Origin: Rotaria sp. Silwood1
Taxonomy: Eukaryota; Rotifera; Eurotatoria; Philodinida; Philodinidae
NCBI GenBank assembly: GCA_905250075.1
Contig: CAJNOP010000024.1
Location: 1,519,883 to 1,583,882, forward strand
Length of the DNA stretch: 64,000 bases
Direction of reading: 5' to 3'
The notes under the pieces were generated by a model that had not been told where the DNA came from, did not search any database, and was given only the letters and a program-made list of their open reading frames with translations. Shown here in pieces: positions 25,302 to 38,637 of this stretch. Positions within the stretch are counted from its first letter, which is position 1. The number at the start of each line of letters is the position of its first letter. The position numbers and the translations under genes were made by a program.

Positions 25302-28300
25302 TTTATCTATGATTCTAAAAGATAATTAAAATAAACTGTTGACTCATACATTTAAACTCTAAACAAGCAAACTAACTAACCACATGTATTATTTTGTGTA
25401 AGATACTATAGAAAAGAAAAAGAAGTGAATAGTTTAGAAGCGCCACAATCGAATTATTCACTATCATGCTCTTGATAGCGATATTGTAAAACTATTCAAT
25501 CATATTAAATAACAAAATTTCTTTAGATATAAAAATTCAATCATAAGAATACAGAAAGATTTTGAGTTTCGGATAGTCTGATCTTGTAACAGAGGGGGAG
25601 GGGCGAGTGTGTGCTTAACAAAAATGATAGTTTTCATGAATGTAATCACATCAAGAAAGTCAAAAGGAGATGAACAACAGAACAAGTAAATAAATGGAAA
25701 AATAGATTATACAGGAATGTTTCAAGTTAATCGAGATTATCTTTACATTACGATACATTTCAAAATATAATGTGTTTCATTGTTCATTTTTTCTGTTTTG
25801 AATAACATTTGATACAAATATCATAGAGATATGCGGTTTTCATCATTCAAAAGAGAAGATTTAGAATATCGATATTTGATTGGTGAGCAAGTGACCAAAC
25901 AATTAAGTTCTTGATGAAAACTGTCGACATTGATTTAGATTTTTAATAGAACTATTCGATAGAAATAAATTTTCCTCTTTCAATCAAGGAAAGGCTGACA
26001 TTCTTAGCTGATTTCATACGAAAGTTATAAGAATTTTACTAAAACCTCCGATTTCAGCCAATAGATCTGTGATAATGTGGACAGTAGTTCGGCACAGATG
26101 ATTCATTATGGTGATTCAAATAGTCATATTGAAGGAGTCGACGTTTCGAAAATATTGAAATGTCAATGTCAGATCCGTTGGAACCTAAACAACAAACATC
26201 ACCATTTGACTCAACATGAAAAATTATCATTGTTGACTTGCTTTCCTACGTTATTACAAATTAAATGGCTGAAACAGAAGATCTCAACAAATGCCTTATA
26301 ACTCTTAAATGGAACTAGATATGAATATTAATCTTGTCTAGATCGAAAGAGAAGAATTTTTCTTATTGACTAGTTCTATTAAAAGTCTTCATGGAAGTTG
26401 AAATAGCTTCAGAATATTGTTTCCGAAAATTTCCATCAAAAACTCCTCTGCTTAATCACTTGCTAACCAATCTAATTTTGTTGGTTCGGATCTATTCTCT
26501 CGACTTGTTTAAAAATCATAGATCTTTATTTAAGAAACACAGTTTTGATACTTTTAATGGCATAGAGGTTCATACTAGCCACTATTGATCGAAAATAAGG
26601 TTATATGAAATTTCATTTCTATTTTCATTAGCATTAACTTTTTTTTCGAAAAAAAAAAGTTTTGATAATCCATTTTAGTAATACTAAGACAACTTCTTTG
26701 AGAAAGATACAACACACATGAATTATACCCGGACATTTCTGAGAAGATATGAACACATGTTTCGCCTTCATCGTCACTCTCCATCTTCTAAGAAAGGCGA
26801 AGATACAAATTTTATACGGCAAAAAAGTTACTTTCATTACTTTTGTCTTTTTCTGATTAATATTTTCTATCAAAGTCTTGCATTACACTCATGATGAACT
26901 ATTCAAAAAGAAAGCTCTTTAGAAATAAAGAAATAACATCATAACATGTTGTTAAAATTCAATATTAGAGACTTTGAAGGTGACAACTTCATTTACTCCT
27001 ATATCTTAGGGGGGAAAAGTCAGCAAATTTTTACTGCATATTGGTGTTTTTGGATTTTTCTACTTGTTAAAAAAAAGAAAAATTTCTAACTGTTCGACGA
27101 TTCACATCACTTAGACGGGTCCACCGTGTTTTAAATAGTATTATTTACAAGTATTCAACAAAATTCGCTAACAAAAGAACCCTTCAGATGTCTCTATTCG
27201 TGAAAAAGGGTCGATATCTTGAAAGTTTCATATCTCGACGAGATCTCATTCAAAATTTGTGAATTTTTTATGGAAACTAGTCTAGTTGAATTCTTGATAC
27301 ACATAAATTTCAGATCAAAATTCGAACTTCCCTAAAGGTTGCGGCATCTAGGAAAATATTCTATAATTTTGTTAAAATCTAAACCTTTTAAAGGTCTTGA
27401 TGAAAATATTATGCAGTATCTATAGGCAAAAAAATCATCGGAATCGGAAAGGGGGGGGGGGGGAGCTAAAAAGGTTATGTTCTATGATCTTGATAACACT
27501 TACGACTGAAAAATTATCGCAATAATATTTTCTCCTTGAGACAAAAAACAGTATTGTTCTCTACTCTCTATACGTAAATCGTGAATAATTAGTACATCTT
27601 TTTCTTTCTATTGTCAAAAAAAAAAATACATGATTCAATCTGTTTAAATCTTTGATATTATATTTTACTATAGGTCAGGAATTGAAATTCTATTAATTCA
27701 AGTTTCCACAGAACTGTTATTCGATGGTCCTTGAATGGTGTAAAGTTCGATAGCTATATGACATTCATCTATCAGAAGAACAAATGAGAAAGTGTGAATG
27801 CAAGGCAAAAAAAATGTAAAATTTGAAAATAGAACTTTATAGATTCGTGACGATCTTCTTTTCTTAATCGTTTTTTAAAAAAAAATTGATAGATCTAACC
27901 TTATGTTAAATATATTCCCTGGTCATTTGTCATGTTATAAAACAAAATTATTAGAATGTATTGAACTATTGAGAGGAAGAAAGTCACATTTTATTTCCAT
28001 CCAAAGAATTTTGTCTTCTTTTCAAATAGTTCCAGATGAAGAGAAAAAAAATTTAAATGCCAAAAGAATTTTTCTAAAGTATTTCAAGTGATTCAATAAC
28101 TAATTAAACATAATAAGTTTTACTTAGGCGAGCTATAGTTTTTTTTTATGCTATGTATGAAATACAGTGAAATGAAAAAATATTGAGAAGAAAACTATTA
28201 GAAAAAGAAAAAAGATGATTGAATCTATACAAATTACAATTAAACATCGTTCCATTAATGAAAAATCGTATATCAGTAATACACAGTTTGAATATTCTGG

Positions 28301-30702
28301 GATCTTTGGAAATGTAAACATTGACTTGCAATAACTAATAACAGATTAAAATAGTATTCAGCGCTGTATAAATTAATGTGAAAACGATTGATTGTACGAA
28401 GTCTATAGTTGCAATTATCTATTTAGACTAAACGAAAATTAATGTTGTCAACGCTATAATTCTTCAATATTACATCATTCTTCTGTTGATGTAATAATAG
28501 TAAAACTGCGTCGAATAATTCCATAGATTTGGAGTTATTACCATCTATTTTTATTTCATCCTTAATGTTAATATGTTAAATATGGCAAACATTATATATA
28601 TTTCCTGTTCCTTTCATTAGTCCATGTTATCTGTAAAAAAAAAGAATGAAAGTATGTTTCTATCCCATGAATGTCTTATGTTCGATTGAGATTATTCAAT
28701 GAATAACTTTTTAACAATTTCTATTTGATTGTCTTGATCAAGATAGTCAAAACTCATCGAACAATTAGTAATAAAATAGCAAAATTATGCTGAAAAAAAA
28801 CGATTCAATTGACACGTATGATATAAATTGAATAGGTACACAAGCAAAAGTTTCTTAATAATCGGCAAATAACTAGATACGAGAAAAATGTTTTTCTAGT
28901 CTAGGAAATATTATAAACTATGATTCTTTAATATATCAATTACATTGATTCAATGCATCGAATCTAATTAAAATAAAATCTCTATAATCCTATTTTCTGC
29001 GTACCTGCTTCACCAATTCACTAGACTATTTGTGATATTCTTACTTCTAATTATCTGCTAAGTTGTTTAACATAAGCCATAGTTATTTTTATTTCCTGGG
29101 CAAACTTATTAATGTTGGCATGGTTTTCTTTTGTCTGCTCTATAAAAAGTATTCATTAGATAAAAGTTATTTTAAATAGTGAAAAAAATGTTTAAAAATG
29201 CTCTACAAATATCTGTCGGCAATACGTAACTATTCGAATCCTTGATATGGAATGTATTTCATAACAAATAGTTAGATATAAAGTAGATAGTCAATGTCAT
29301 TTGTAAACCTAGATGTCTAATCTCGTTAGTTGTAATTATAGAAAAATATCTCAAATGGTTCATTAATAGAAGACATAGCTTCAATATCGGATAATAATTT
29401 ATTCTTATTCTCGTCTTTTTCTGATTCATTCTTATAATTCTTCACTATAGTAGTCCTTTTATACATATATTTATATTTGATATAATCTCTAACCATTGTC
29501 CTATTGCATATAATGATATTATGTCTTATCGTTATCGTACATTTATTTCTCTATATTAATATAAGGGAAAAAAACCTACTTGAGAGATTTTAACAAATAA
29601 AGTCTTCTGTGTAAATTTTAGAGCTTTTCACACTGCATCTTGTGATATATTTTGTTTTTTTAATAAAATGTATTAGGTGATGAAAAGATGCAATGAATGA
29701 TTCATGTAGAAAAAAAAAATGATCTTTTCACAGCGTCGAAAATCAGTCGCATAGAATTTTGGTTTTTTTTTGAAAACAAAAAGTGCACAATTAAAATCAG
29801 CTTTACTTTGTAGATTGTAGAGCTTTTCATACTGCATCTTGTGGTATATTTCGTTTTTTTTTAAACAACGTATTAAGTGATAAAACGTTGAAATGCAAAA
29901 CGCCACCGTTTAATCTGTCCCACCTGTTGTTTTTTGAGAATAAAAAACGCATGTAACAAACTTCCTTTATTAACGCTCTTACTTCTTGAGCTAGAACCTT
30001 TATTTTTTGCACAATAAATGTACTTTGAAATGTTCTTTAAAATGACTATTTATTTATTGAAATTGCTCAAGTAGTTGCAAAGATATATCGATAGGAAAAA
30101 TACCACGAACTTTTTTCCCATGCCTTATTTCATTTATAAACAAAACATATAATATATTAGCATATTCTTTCTTATCATAATTCTTCCTTTCGCACTATGA
30201 ATCATGTTTTCATATTGTTTTCTAAGTAAAAAAGCACAGTATTATGAAAAATAATATTGTCTGTCAATTGATAATATTGAATTATAATTATTAATCATGT
30301 TCTAATCGACTATTACTAATAAATCAAAAAAGACAATCATAATATTTGTTTTATCGTCATTCGTTTGCTTTGTTTTTATTTCCTGAATAAGAAAAATGTT
30401 GTGAAAAAGAAAAAAAAGAACCATCCAAGAACTACAGAGATTCGCGAAACTTGCGCAGATATGAGAAAGGCATGGAACTTCAACGAGTAAGAATTAGAAA
30501 AACAAAAGAGTGTCGAGTGAAAATGAAGAAAAAAAAGCACATACCAATCGGAATTCTAAAATGGATAGGTAGAAAGTAGAACAAGCAAAGGAAAAGTAAT
30601 CACAATAAAAAAGAAAAAGAAGAAGAAAAGAAACAAAAAAAAAAAGTCACCGGGATGATGGGCTATTTGTAATGAAATTCAAAGCTTATTCGTAATGATG
30701 TT
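25302..30702. other. Gene-poor intergenic region
   Basis: About 5.4 kb between the start of the Tudor gene and the 3' end of PP5. Short open frames (for example 26077-26301 and 27903-28091) have no family signature and no exon context. A 13-base G run lies at 27451-27463, and a diverged tandem duplication lies at about 29620-30000. No RNA gene was recognised. Confidence 0.55.
29620..30000. repeat. Diverged tandem duplication, unit about 190 bp
   Basis: Two blocks starting near 29621 and 29812 share AGAGCTTTTCA(C/T)ACTGCATCTTGTG(A/G)TATATTT, followed by a T run and a similar GTATTA(G/A)GTGAT segment. Similarity fades across the rest of each unit. It lies in the 3' flank of PP5. Confidence 0.55.
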
Positions 30703-33700
30703 TTACATCAAACCAAACATTGATAATTGATTAGCGTACATCATCGGACGAACAGCTGGATGTGGTACAGCAGTATAAGATGTAAATTTAGGTTTTACAT
30801 CATCACCAGTGATTGTAATATAAGCACCTTTATTTCCCATTGTATCACAATAGTTTGGTGCCGAAAATACAGTTATACATTTTCCTTATAATATAAAAGA
30901 AAACAGAAAATTAATAGATTTTTATTCATAGAAATAAATCTATTTATTACCATTATGTGCTAATTCATAGCCTTCTTGTTTAACTTCATGACTACGAACA
31001 ATATATTCTAAATTATTTAATTTTAAAAAACGTTCAGTAACATCAGGTCCAAATTGAAGACCTAAGAAGAAAAGAAAAAGCATATTCAAATTAAAAAAAC
31101 GAAAATTTTTTCAATACTTACCAACACCACGTTTACTTTCTGATCGACCAATTTGTGGTTGTGGATCACTCCATAGTAATTCTGACATTAAACCTTCTTC
31201 CGGTGGTTGTTTAACACGATCAACAGCACGTATATCTTTTAATGTTACATCATCTTTACTAAATAATCCACCATGCATAACCTAAAAACCCAAAACAAAA
31301 TAATCTATTAGTACCAATGTTTCATCTAGGTTTCGTTTCCCGAGTGGGCGAATCGAAATTTCGGGTGGGCGGCGCCCACTTGGCCCGCCCAGTAGACGAA
31401 TGGCTGCTGTATATTTTCGAATGGGCGAATCAAAATTTCCGGTGGGCCGCGCCCACTCAGCCCACCCAGTAGATAAATCACTGATTAGTACAATGCTTGC
31501 GAAATTAAAGTTTGATTTTTTTTTGTTTTTAATCTTTCAAAAATGCAACAGGAAGACAGTTCATATTATACAATATGATATTGTATATTAAGACCTGTGA
31601 TAATCTCTGTTATGATAGAGAAGATCCAAACTTTTATTCATGTAATTCAATATCTATTGTAAATCATTTTGTTATACAAAATTATAAATAAACTTACAAG
31701 AACTTTATTATTAATACAATGTGATAATGGTAAATAATTAAAAACTTCAGTAAATAATTGAAACATTTGTGTTGTATATTTTGCTTTAACTTCACCTTCG
31801 AATCCATACATTTGATTCATTGTTAATGATTCATGATTACCTAAAATAAAAAAAAAGAAAACAAAAAAATGATTTTTGAAATTAAATCAATTATATAAAA
31901 AACAAAACGAAAACAAATGATTTAATTAACCTCGAGCAAGAAAAAAATGATTAGGATAAAGTAATTTAAAGCCAAATAAAGTAAGAATACATTCAATACT
32001 AAATGAACCACGATCAACAAAATCACCATTGAATAACTAAATAAATAAATTTCATTAAAAAAAAAGTATTTTATGAAATTTTACGTATGGATTTTCTTCA
32101 GATGGTGGTCCATTTAATTTAAATATATTTAATAAATCATAAAATTGTCCATGAACATCTCCACAAATAGTAAATTTATGTTTCTAGATATACAAAAAAA
32201 AACAAAAAACTTAAATTCTTTAACTATATAATACTTACTGCTGGTACAGTTATTTCAATTAATGCTGGTAATGATTTAAGTAATGTAAGAATTTGTAGAA
32301 TTATCTAAATAAGATTAAACATTCTCTGTTTTTTTTTATCACAATTTAAATCTTTTGTTTATTGTCATACTTGATAAGCATATCTTTTGTGAAGTTTTTT
32401 TTGATTTTCAAAATATGGTAAAAGTGCAAACATAAATTCTTTAGTAACTCGACCATCAGACTCTAAATGTGGACCATCATATTCTTTTTCTATAGCTAAA
32501 ATAATTCATAAAATTTATATTTATTTAAAATAAAAAAAAAGAAATTATTTACTCATGGTATTAATTTCAATTTGATTTGCAACTGATTTTGTTGATTCAT
32601 CAACAGCAATAGCTTTTTCAAAACGAATACGTGTTACAATTTTTTTACATTCTTCATATTTCATTGTTGCATCTTTATCATTCGGACAAGCTTTTGTGAC
32701 CTGTAATCGCAGTTTTTTTGAATTTGAACATTAATTTTCTAAGTAGTTTTGTAAAAACTTTATCAAATAAACTTACATATTCATAATCAGATAAAGCTAA
32801 TGTATATTTTCCTAAAGCCATATAAGCAGATGCTCGACGATAATATGCCTAAGAACAAATTTACAATGAAAAAATTATTATTAAGTTTAGCCTACAGAAC
32901 AGAATGTACGTAGGTTTGTTTATTCTAGTCAACAGTATATGGATGAAATCATTTGTTCACTATGTGACTTCACAAAATTCATCTCGAGATGATGAACTTT
33001 CTTAGAACAGGTTTTTTATGCTAAATTTATGTCAAGTTACTTTAGATATTCTAAAAAAAGCTGTTAGCGCAATCCCTTGTGGGATTAAAAATGTGAAACA
33101 CGATGGACCTATTGTTACTAATTAAATGGAAATCCTTTTGTTCCATTTCCTTACGACACATTTGTTGCTGACCGTATATCTGATGCTTTACAACTACAGT
33201 TTCTGTGTCACGGTCTGTGATGGGTACCCGGCTTCTCTGTCACGGTCTGTGATGGGTACCCGGGTTCTCGGTCACGGTCTGTGATGGGTACCCGGATTCT
33301 CTGTCACGGTCTGTGATGGGTACCCGGGGTTCTGTGTCGCGGTCTGTGATGGGTACCCGAGTTCTCTGTCACGGTCTGTGATGGATATGAATTTTCTCTG
33401 TCACGGTCTGTGATGGGTACCCGGAGTTCTCTGTCACGATCTGTGATGGGTACCCGGGTTCTCTGTCATGGTCTGTAATGGATCCGGAGGTTCTCTGTCA
33501 CGATCTGCCATGGGTATGAATTTTCTCTGTCACGGTCTGTGGAGGGGGGAGGGAGTGGGTCCAAAATTTCTATTCTAAACACTTCAACACTCCTTTCAGA
33601 TCGTGTTTCACAAAAAAATCAGTACTAGAGGTCTTTGCTTAGGGAAGTTAATACGTAAAAAGCGAGCGTTTGTGACTTTACACAAAAAAGGATATCAACA

Positions 33701-35540
33701 TCCACTTTATATATTTCAGTTTAAAGAAACTCTGAATTGTAACAGTACGTTTGAAAATTAAATATGAAATTTTATAGACAACTTTTGAGATTATAGCATT
33801 TCTATGCAAAGTTTTTTTTCTAAGCATGGCTACATTTTTCAAATAAAACGATTTAATTTTCGTTAGCAACGTGATGGAGTACAAAAACAAATATATTTAT
33901 AATCAAATGAAAAGCTCAAAACATTGAATATCTTTTCTTAGAATCTTTAGGGAATCGATTTTTCATGAGAAGTTCTTTGCAATTCGATCTATTGAAAATT
34001 TCATTATAGATACGATTCGTGTCGTAGAGTCTATCGTGATTTTGTTTTCTTACGACTAGAAGGATATTTACATATTACTTTTGAATTCATAATTAGTTGA
34101 AACAACCAGGTTTTTTTCCATAGGTTAATGCTTAAAAAAAACTTATTCAGAGAAATTTATGATGTACCGCAAGAGAAAATTCAATTGAAAAAAAAACGTG
34201 GACTTCACATTTTTCAAGGCGATTCTCCTGTACGAGAACCTTCATCATGTAAAACCAAGCCAGAATCTCATTTAATGATAGTGTTAGAAGTAGTATTTCA
34301 CCTCAGAGTGAATTCCTAATGGTGTGAATACATTCAACAAGACACTGTATCAAGACCTTTCAGAATGGATTAAGACCACTCTGGCATCACTACTATTTAA
34401 TGATGTGTAAATCGTTATTTCTTTCTTCAAAACGATATATAGAGTTGTCTTATGTGATTTTATTAATCAATACTTTACTGAGATATGATAACGTAAAATT
34501 GCTCGTATTATATATAGCTGCTATGTGCCAGTGGTGTAGCCAGAAATTTTTCAAGGGGGATGCCAACTCATGATCGGATGTGCACATCAGTAACAAAATA
34601 AATTTTTATCTCTCAAAAAAGATATTTTACCTGTACTCCCTTCCAGGCGTTTTTTTGGCCAAGGTGAGTGCCCGGGCACACCACTTGGCTACGCCCTTGC
34701 TGTGTGCTACAGCCTTTTTTTATTACCATTTGTTGAATAAATCTTTATAAAAGACTTTGAAGATCACACACAGAACTGTTACATGAACGAATGTTGAAAC
34801 AATAACAGAAAAAAAACTGAAAAAATCAGCAGATATAAATAATTTTCATCATTTTTCAACAAGTACATTCGTTTTTATTAATAATATTATTTCCTGATTC
34901 TTCTTCATTTATGAAATCGTCATCAGTATTATTGTAGACAAGCAAAAAAAAATATCTCTACAACTCTATATAAAAGAATCTTCTTAAAAATATGAAATCC
35001 ATAATTTTTTCAATTTCAACTTTCTTCTCACGGTACATGTAATAGAATTCAATAATACATATATACTATTGAATAGAATAAATCTTTCTCTATAAATATT
35101 TCTATTCTCTGCTTAAAAAAGAAAACATTCGATATGTAATTTTCTAATTGTCTTTTTCAATATACAAATGAATAAAATGATTTACTTTGATATATTTTGG
35201 ATCATATTCAAGTGCTTTTTTAGCATCAATTAATGCATAACCATACCATTCACGACGAAGATAAGCAAAACTTCGATTTGAATATAAAATTGCATCAGGA
35301 TGAATTTCAATTGCTTTTGAATATAAATCAGTTGCTGTTTCATAATCACCATCTAGATTTCAAAACATGAAAGTGTTTCAAAAAGAAAATCAAAGATTTA
35401 ATTTTACTTTTAAATGCTTCATTTGCTTGAGCTTTTATAATATCAGCTGTATCTTTACCAATAGATATTTCATTTTTAGCTGCTTCTAAAGAACTTGTTT
35501 CTAATTTTTGTGTTAAATCTGTTTCGACAGTTGATGTCAT
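30703..35540 (-). CDS. PPP5C: Serine/threonine protein phosphatase 5 (PP5)
   Basis: Twelve exons, transcript order: 35408-35540, 35186-35352, 32777-32848, 32553-32700, 32371-32495, 32239-32304, 32085-32183, 31931-32036, 31698-31840, 31122-31281, 30951-31061, 30703-30884. They give 503 residues, against about 499 for mammalian PP5. The N-terminal third holds the TPR repeats ([11 protein letters not shown]..., then [17 protein letters not shown] and [19 protein letters not shown]). The PPP catalytic core follows, with metal and phosphate motifs GDVHGQ, GDFVDRG, GNHES and HGGLF, and then SAPNYCD near the end. The TPR plus PPP arrangement is unique to PP5, which is autoinhibited by its TPR domain and activated by HSP90 binding. 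The first ATG in frame is at 35540, immediately preceded by an AG in a T-rich tract. A 2.3-kb intron (32849-35185) separates the TPR exons and contains a minisatellite and a hAT-like insertion. Confidence 0.97.
31341..31478. repeat. GC-rich tandem pair, 61-bp unit, in a PP5 intron
   Basis: Two copies, about 31341-31401 and 31418-31478, share GGGCGAATC(G/A)AAATTTC, a GTGGGC-N3-GCCCAC hairpin and GCC(C/A)(G/A)CCCAGTAGA. They are far richer in G+C than the host intron 31282-31697. They look like a duplicated repeat fragment, possibly from a transposable element. Confidence 0.65.
33093..33611. repeat. 32-bp minisatellite block flanked by a 12-bp inverted repeat
   Basis: From 33200 to 33541 there are about 10.6 copies of a 32-bp unit resembling TTCTCTGTCACGGTCTGTGA followed by TGGGTACCCGGG. 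Copies differ by point changes; three end in a TATGAAT- or ATCCGG-type variant. The unit is GC-rich and contains GGTACC. The block is bracketed by GTGAAACACGAT at 33093-33104 and its exact reverse complement at 33600-33611. It lies in the largest PP5 intron. Confidence 0.85.
34529..34702. mobile_element. Short hAT-like non-autonomous element in a PP5 intron
   Basis: The left end reads CAGTGGTGTAGCCAG, and the right end read in reverse complement is CAGCAAGGGCGTAGCCAAG, giving imperfect terminal inverted repeats around GTAGCCA. A TGTGC direct repeat flanks both ends (34524-34528 and 34703-34707). The length is 174 bp with no coding capacity. The CAGTGG(C/T)GTAGCCA end style matches many hAT miniature elements; the target duplication is shorter than the usual 8 bp, so classification is tentative. 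Confidence 0.55.
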
Positions 35541-35718
35541 CTTCAAAACAAAGAAAAAAAATTAAAAAAAAAAAAAAAACGTTTCAAAATTAAAAATCTC
35601 TGTTGTTGTTTTTTATTTTATTATAAATATTTTCTTTTTTCTACGAATAAATAATTTTGATTATTCTTATATGGAAAAACAAAAAAAAACCGATATTATT
35701 TAAACGATAAATAATTAT
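35541..35718 (-). promoter_or_regulatory. Short SEC61-gamma/PP5 intercistronic spacer
   Basis: Only 178 bp separate the SEC61-gamma stop from the PP5 start on the same strand. Read on the minus strand the spacer has an AATAAA-type signal (about 35630-35642), then a long T tract, and ends in an AG directly before the PP5 ATG. This resembles the arrangement of a trans-spliced downstream cistron, or simply a very short 3' UTR plus 5' UTR acceptor. Confidence 0.45.
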
Positions 35719-37133
<1,415 letters not shown>

Positions 37134-38501
37134 TTCCTTGTTTATTTTTTAAAATAAAATCTGAAATGAAAAAAAAAAAAAAAAGAGTAAAAAAATTCAT
37201 TTCTCAATACAAAACAAATAAATAAAATCATATGTAACTTTATCATTATTGATATTCAATTAAATACTTAATAATTTTTCTTAAAACTTAAATATTCCTA
37301 TCTATACTACATGTTCATTTAATGTAAGATGTTCAAAATGAAAAATATTTGTCGTTTTTCTTTCAATACATTGTAACAAGATGAAATAAGTAATTTAATT
37401 ATATAAGTAATAAATAACTGATCAACTTCTATCAACATATAGAAATAAGTATTTAAATAATGTTAAACAGTCATGCAATTATTCTGTCGAAAGGCAAAAA
37501 AAAAACAGATAATTTGTTAATGTTGTTCAATGAATGACATAAAAAATGATAAATGTTTATTAGATTGACGTTATGAGTAGCAGAAAAACTAATCAGAAAG
37601 GTAAAAACTTTATATTCAAAAATCGACATAAGTCATTGTCTAAAATAAATTCTTTATATTCTTGATTAAAAAATCACTTTAATGATTGAAATGTTTTATT
37701 GAACATGTAAAGAAAGGTCTGTTTTTGATTAAGAAATAAATAATTCATTTCATTTTCTTATTGTCATTGTCTATGATTATTTATATAGAAAATCTAAAAA
37801 AAACAAACAACAAAAGAAAAATTAAGACTAAAATTGTTTAGTTTCGTTTTTTTTTGTGATTTTATACTTAATTATAAAATATGATTTTAATTTTGAATTT
37901 TTTTTGTAAAAGACTACTCAATGGTAATAAAATTTAATTTTAATAATTTTCTTTTGAATTCAAAATAAATATATTGTCTGAGAAAAGAACAAAAATCTAT
38001 TCTTCGATAAGAACACGTAAAAAATAAAGTTTTGTTTATCGTCGGTTATTCCCACATAGATATATGGATTTGTTATGTTTATGTAAAAATAAAAGAAGAT
38101 AATAAAAATAGAGTACAACATTTCAACAAATAAGAAATAAATTTGATTATTAATTTCTTTTATTTGTTATAAAAAAAAAATAACTATATAATATTTGTCT
38201 GTAAACTAGCGACATCATTCAGTAAATCGATTTTTGCAATATTACTATTCTTCTTAAATGATTATCTAGATAATAACGATTTAAAAATATTCAAAAAAAA
38301 AAAGAAATTCATTTAATTAAGAGTTTCAGAGCTTTTTTTAAATCATATAATCCTATCACAAATCTTTTTATAAAAAGTAAGCTCTTTAATTAATATCAGT
38401 ATACATTTGTGCTCTAGGATCTTGAGAGAAATTCATGCAATATAGTGTCAATGATAGTAATTATCAAATTTTTATTTCTTCTGGTGATGGGGTGGCACCC
38501 G

Positions 38502-38637
38502 CAATGGCGAACCAACATCAAAATTTTTGATGTGGCAATTACTGAAAAAAATTGTTTTGCTGATTGATTTTTATCCAGTTATCGGTTATTTCCAATATTT
38601 TTGGTGTGGCAACTGCCACGCTGGCAGTTCGCCACTG
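38502..38637. mobile_element. 136-bp hAT-like miniature element
   Basis: The left terminus is CAATGGCGAACC and the right terminus in reverse complement is CAGTGGCGAACT, giving near-matching terminal inverted repeats. The flanking octamers GGCACCCG (38494-38501) and GACGCCCG (38638-38645) match at 6 of 8 positions, consistent with a decayed 8-bp target duplication. The interior has two direct copies of ATTTTTG(A/G)TGTGGCAA. There is no coding capacity. Confidence 0.65.

Noticed and set aside
26077..26301. 74-codon plus-strand open frame in the 5.4-kb gap
   Set aside because: Does not begin with a convincing start, has no family signature, no flanking exons and non-coding-like codon use.
35535..35546. 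PP5 start two codons earlier (M-K-M)
   Set aside because: The upstream codon is TTG, not ATG, and an AG directly precedes the ATG at 35540.
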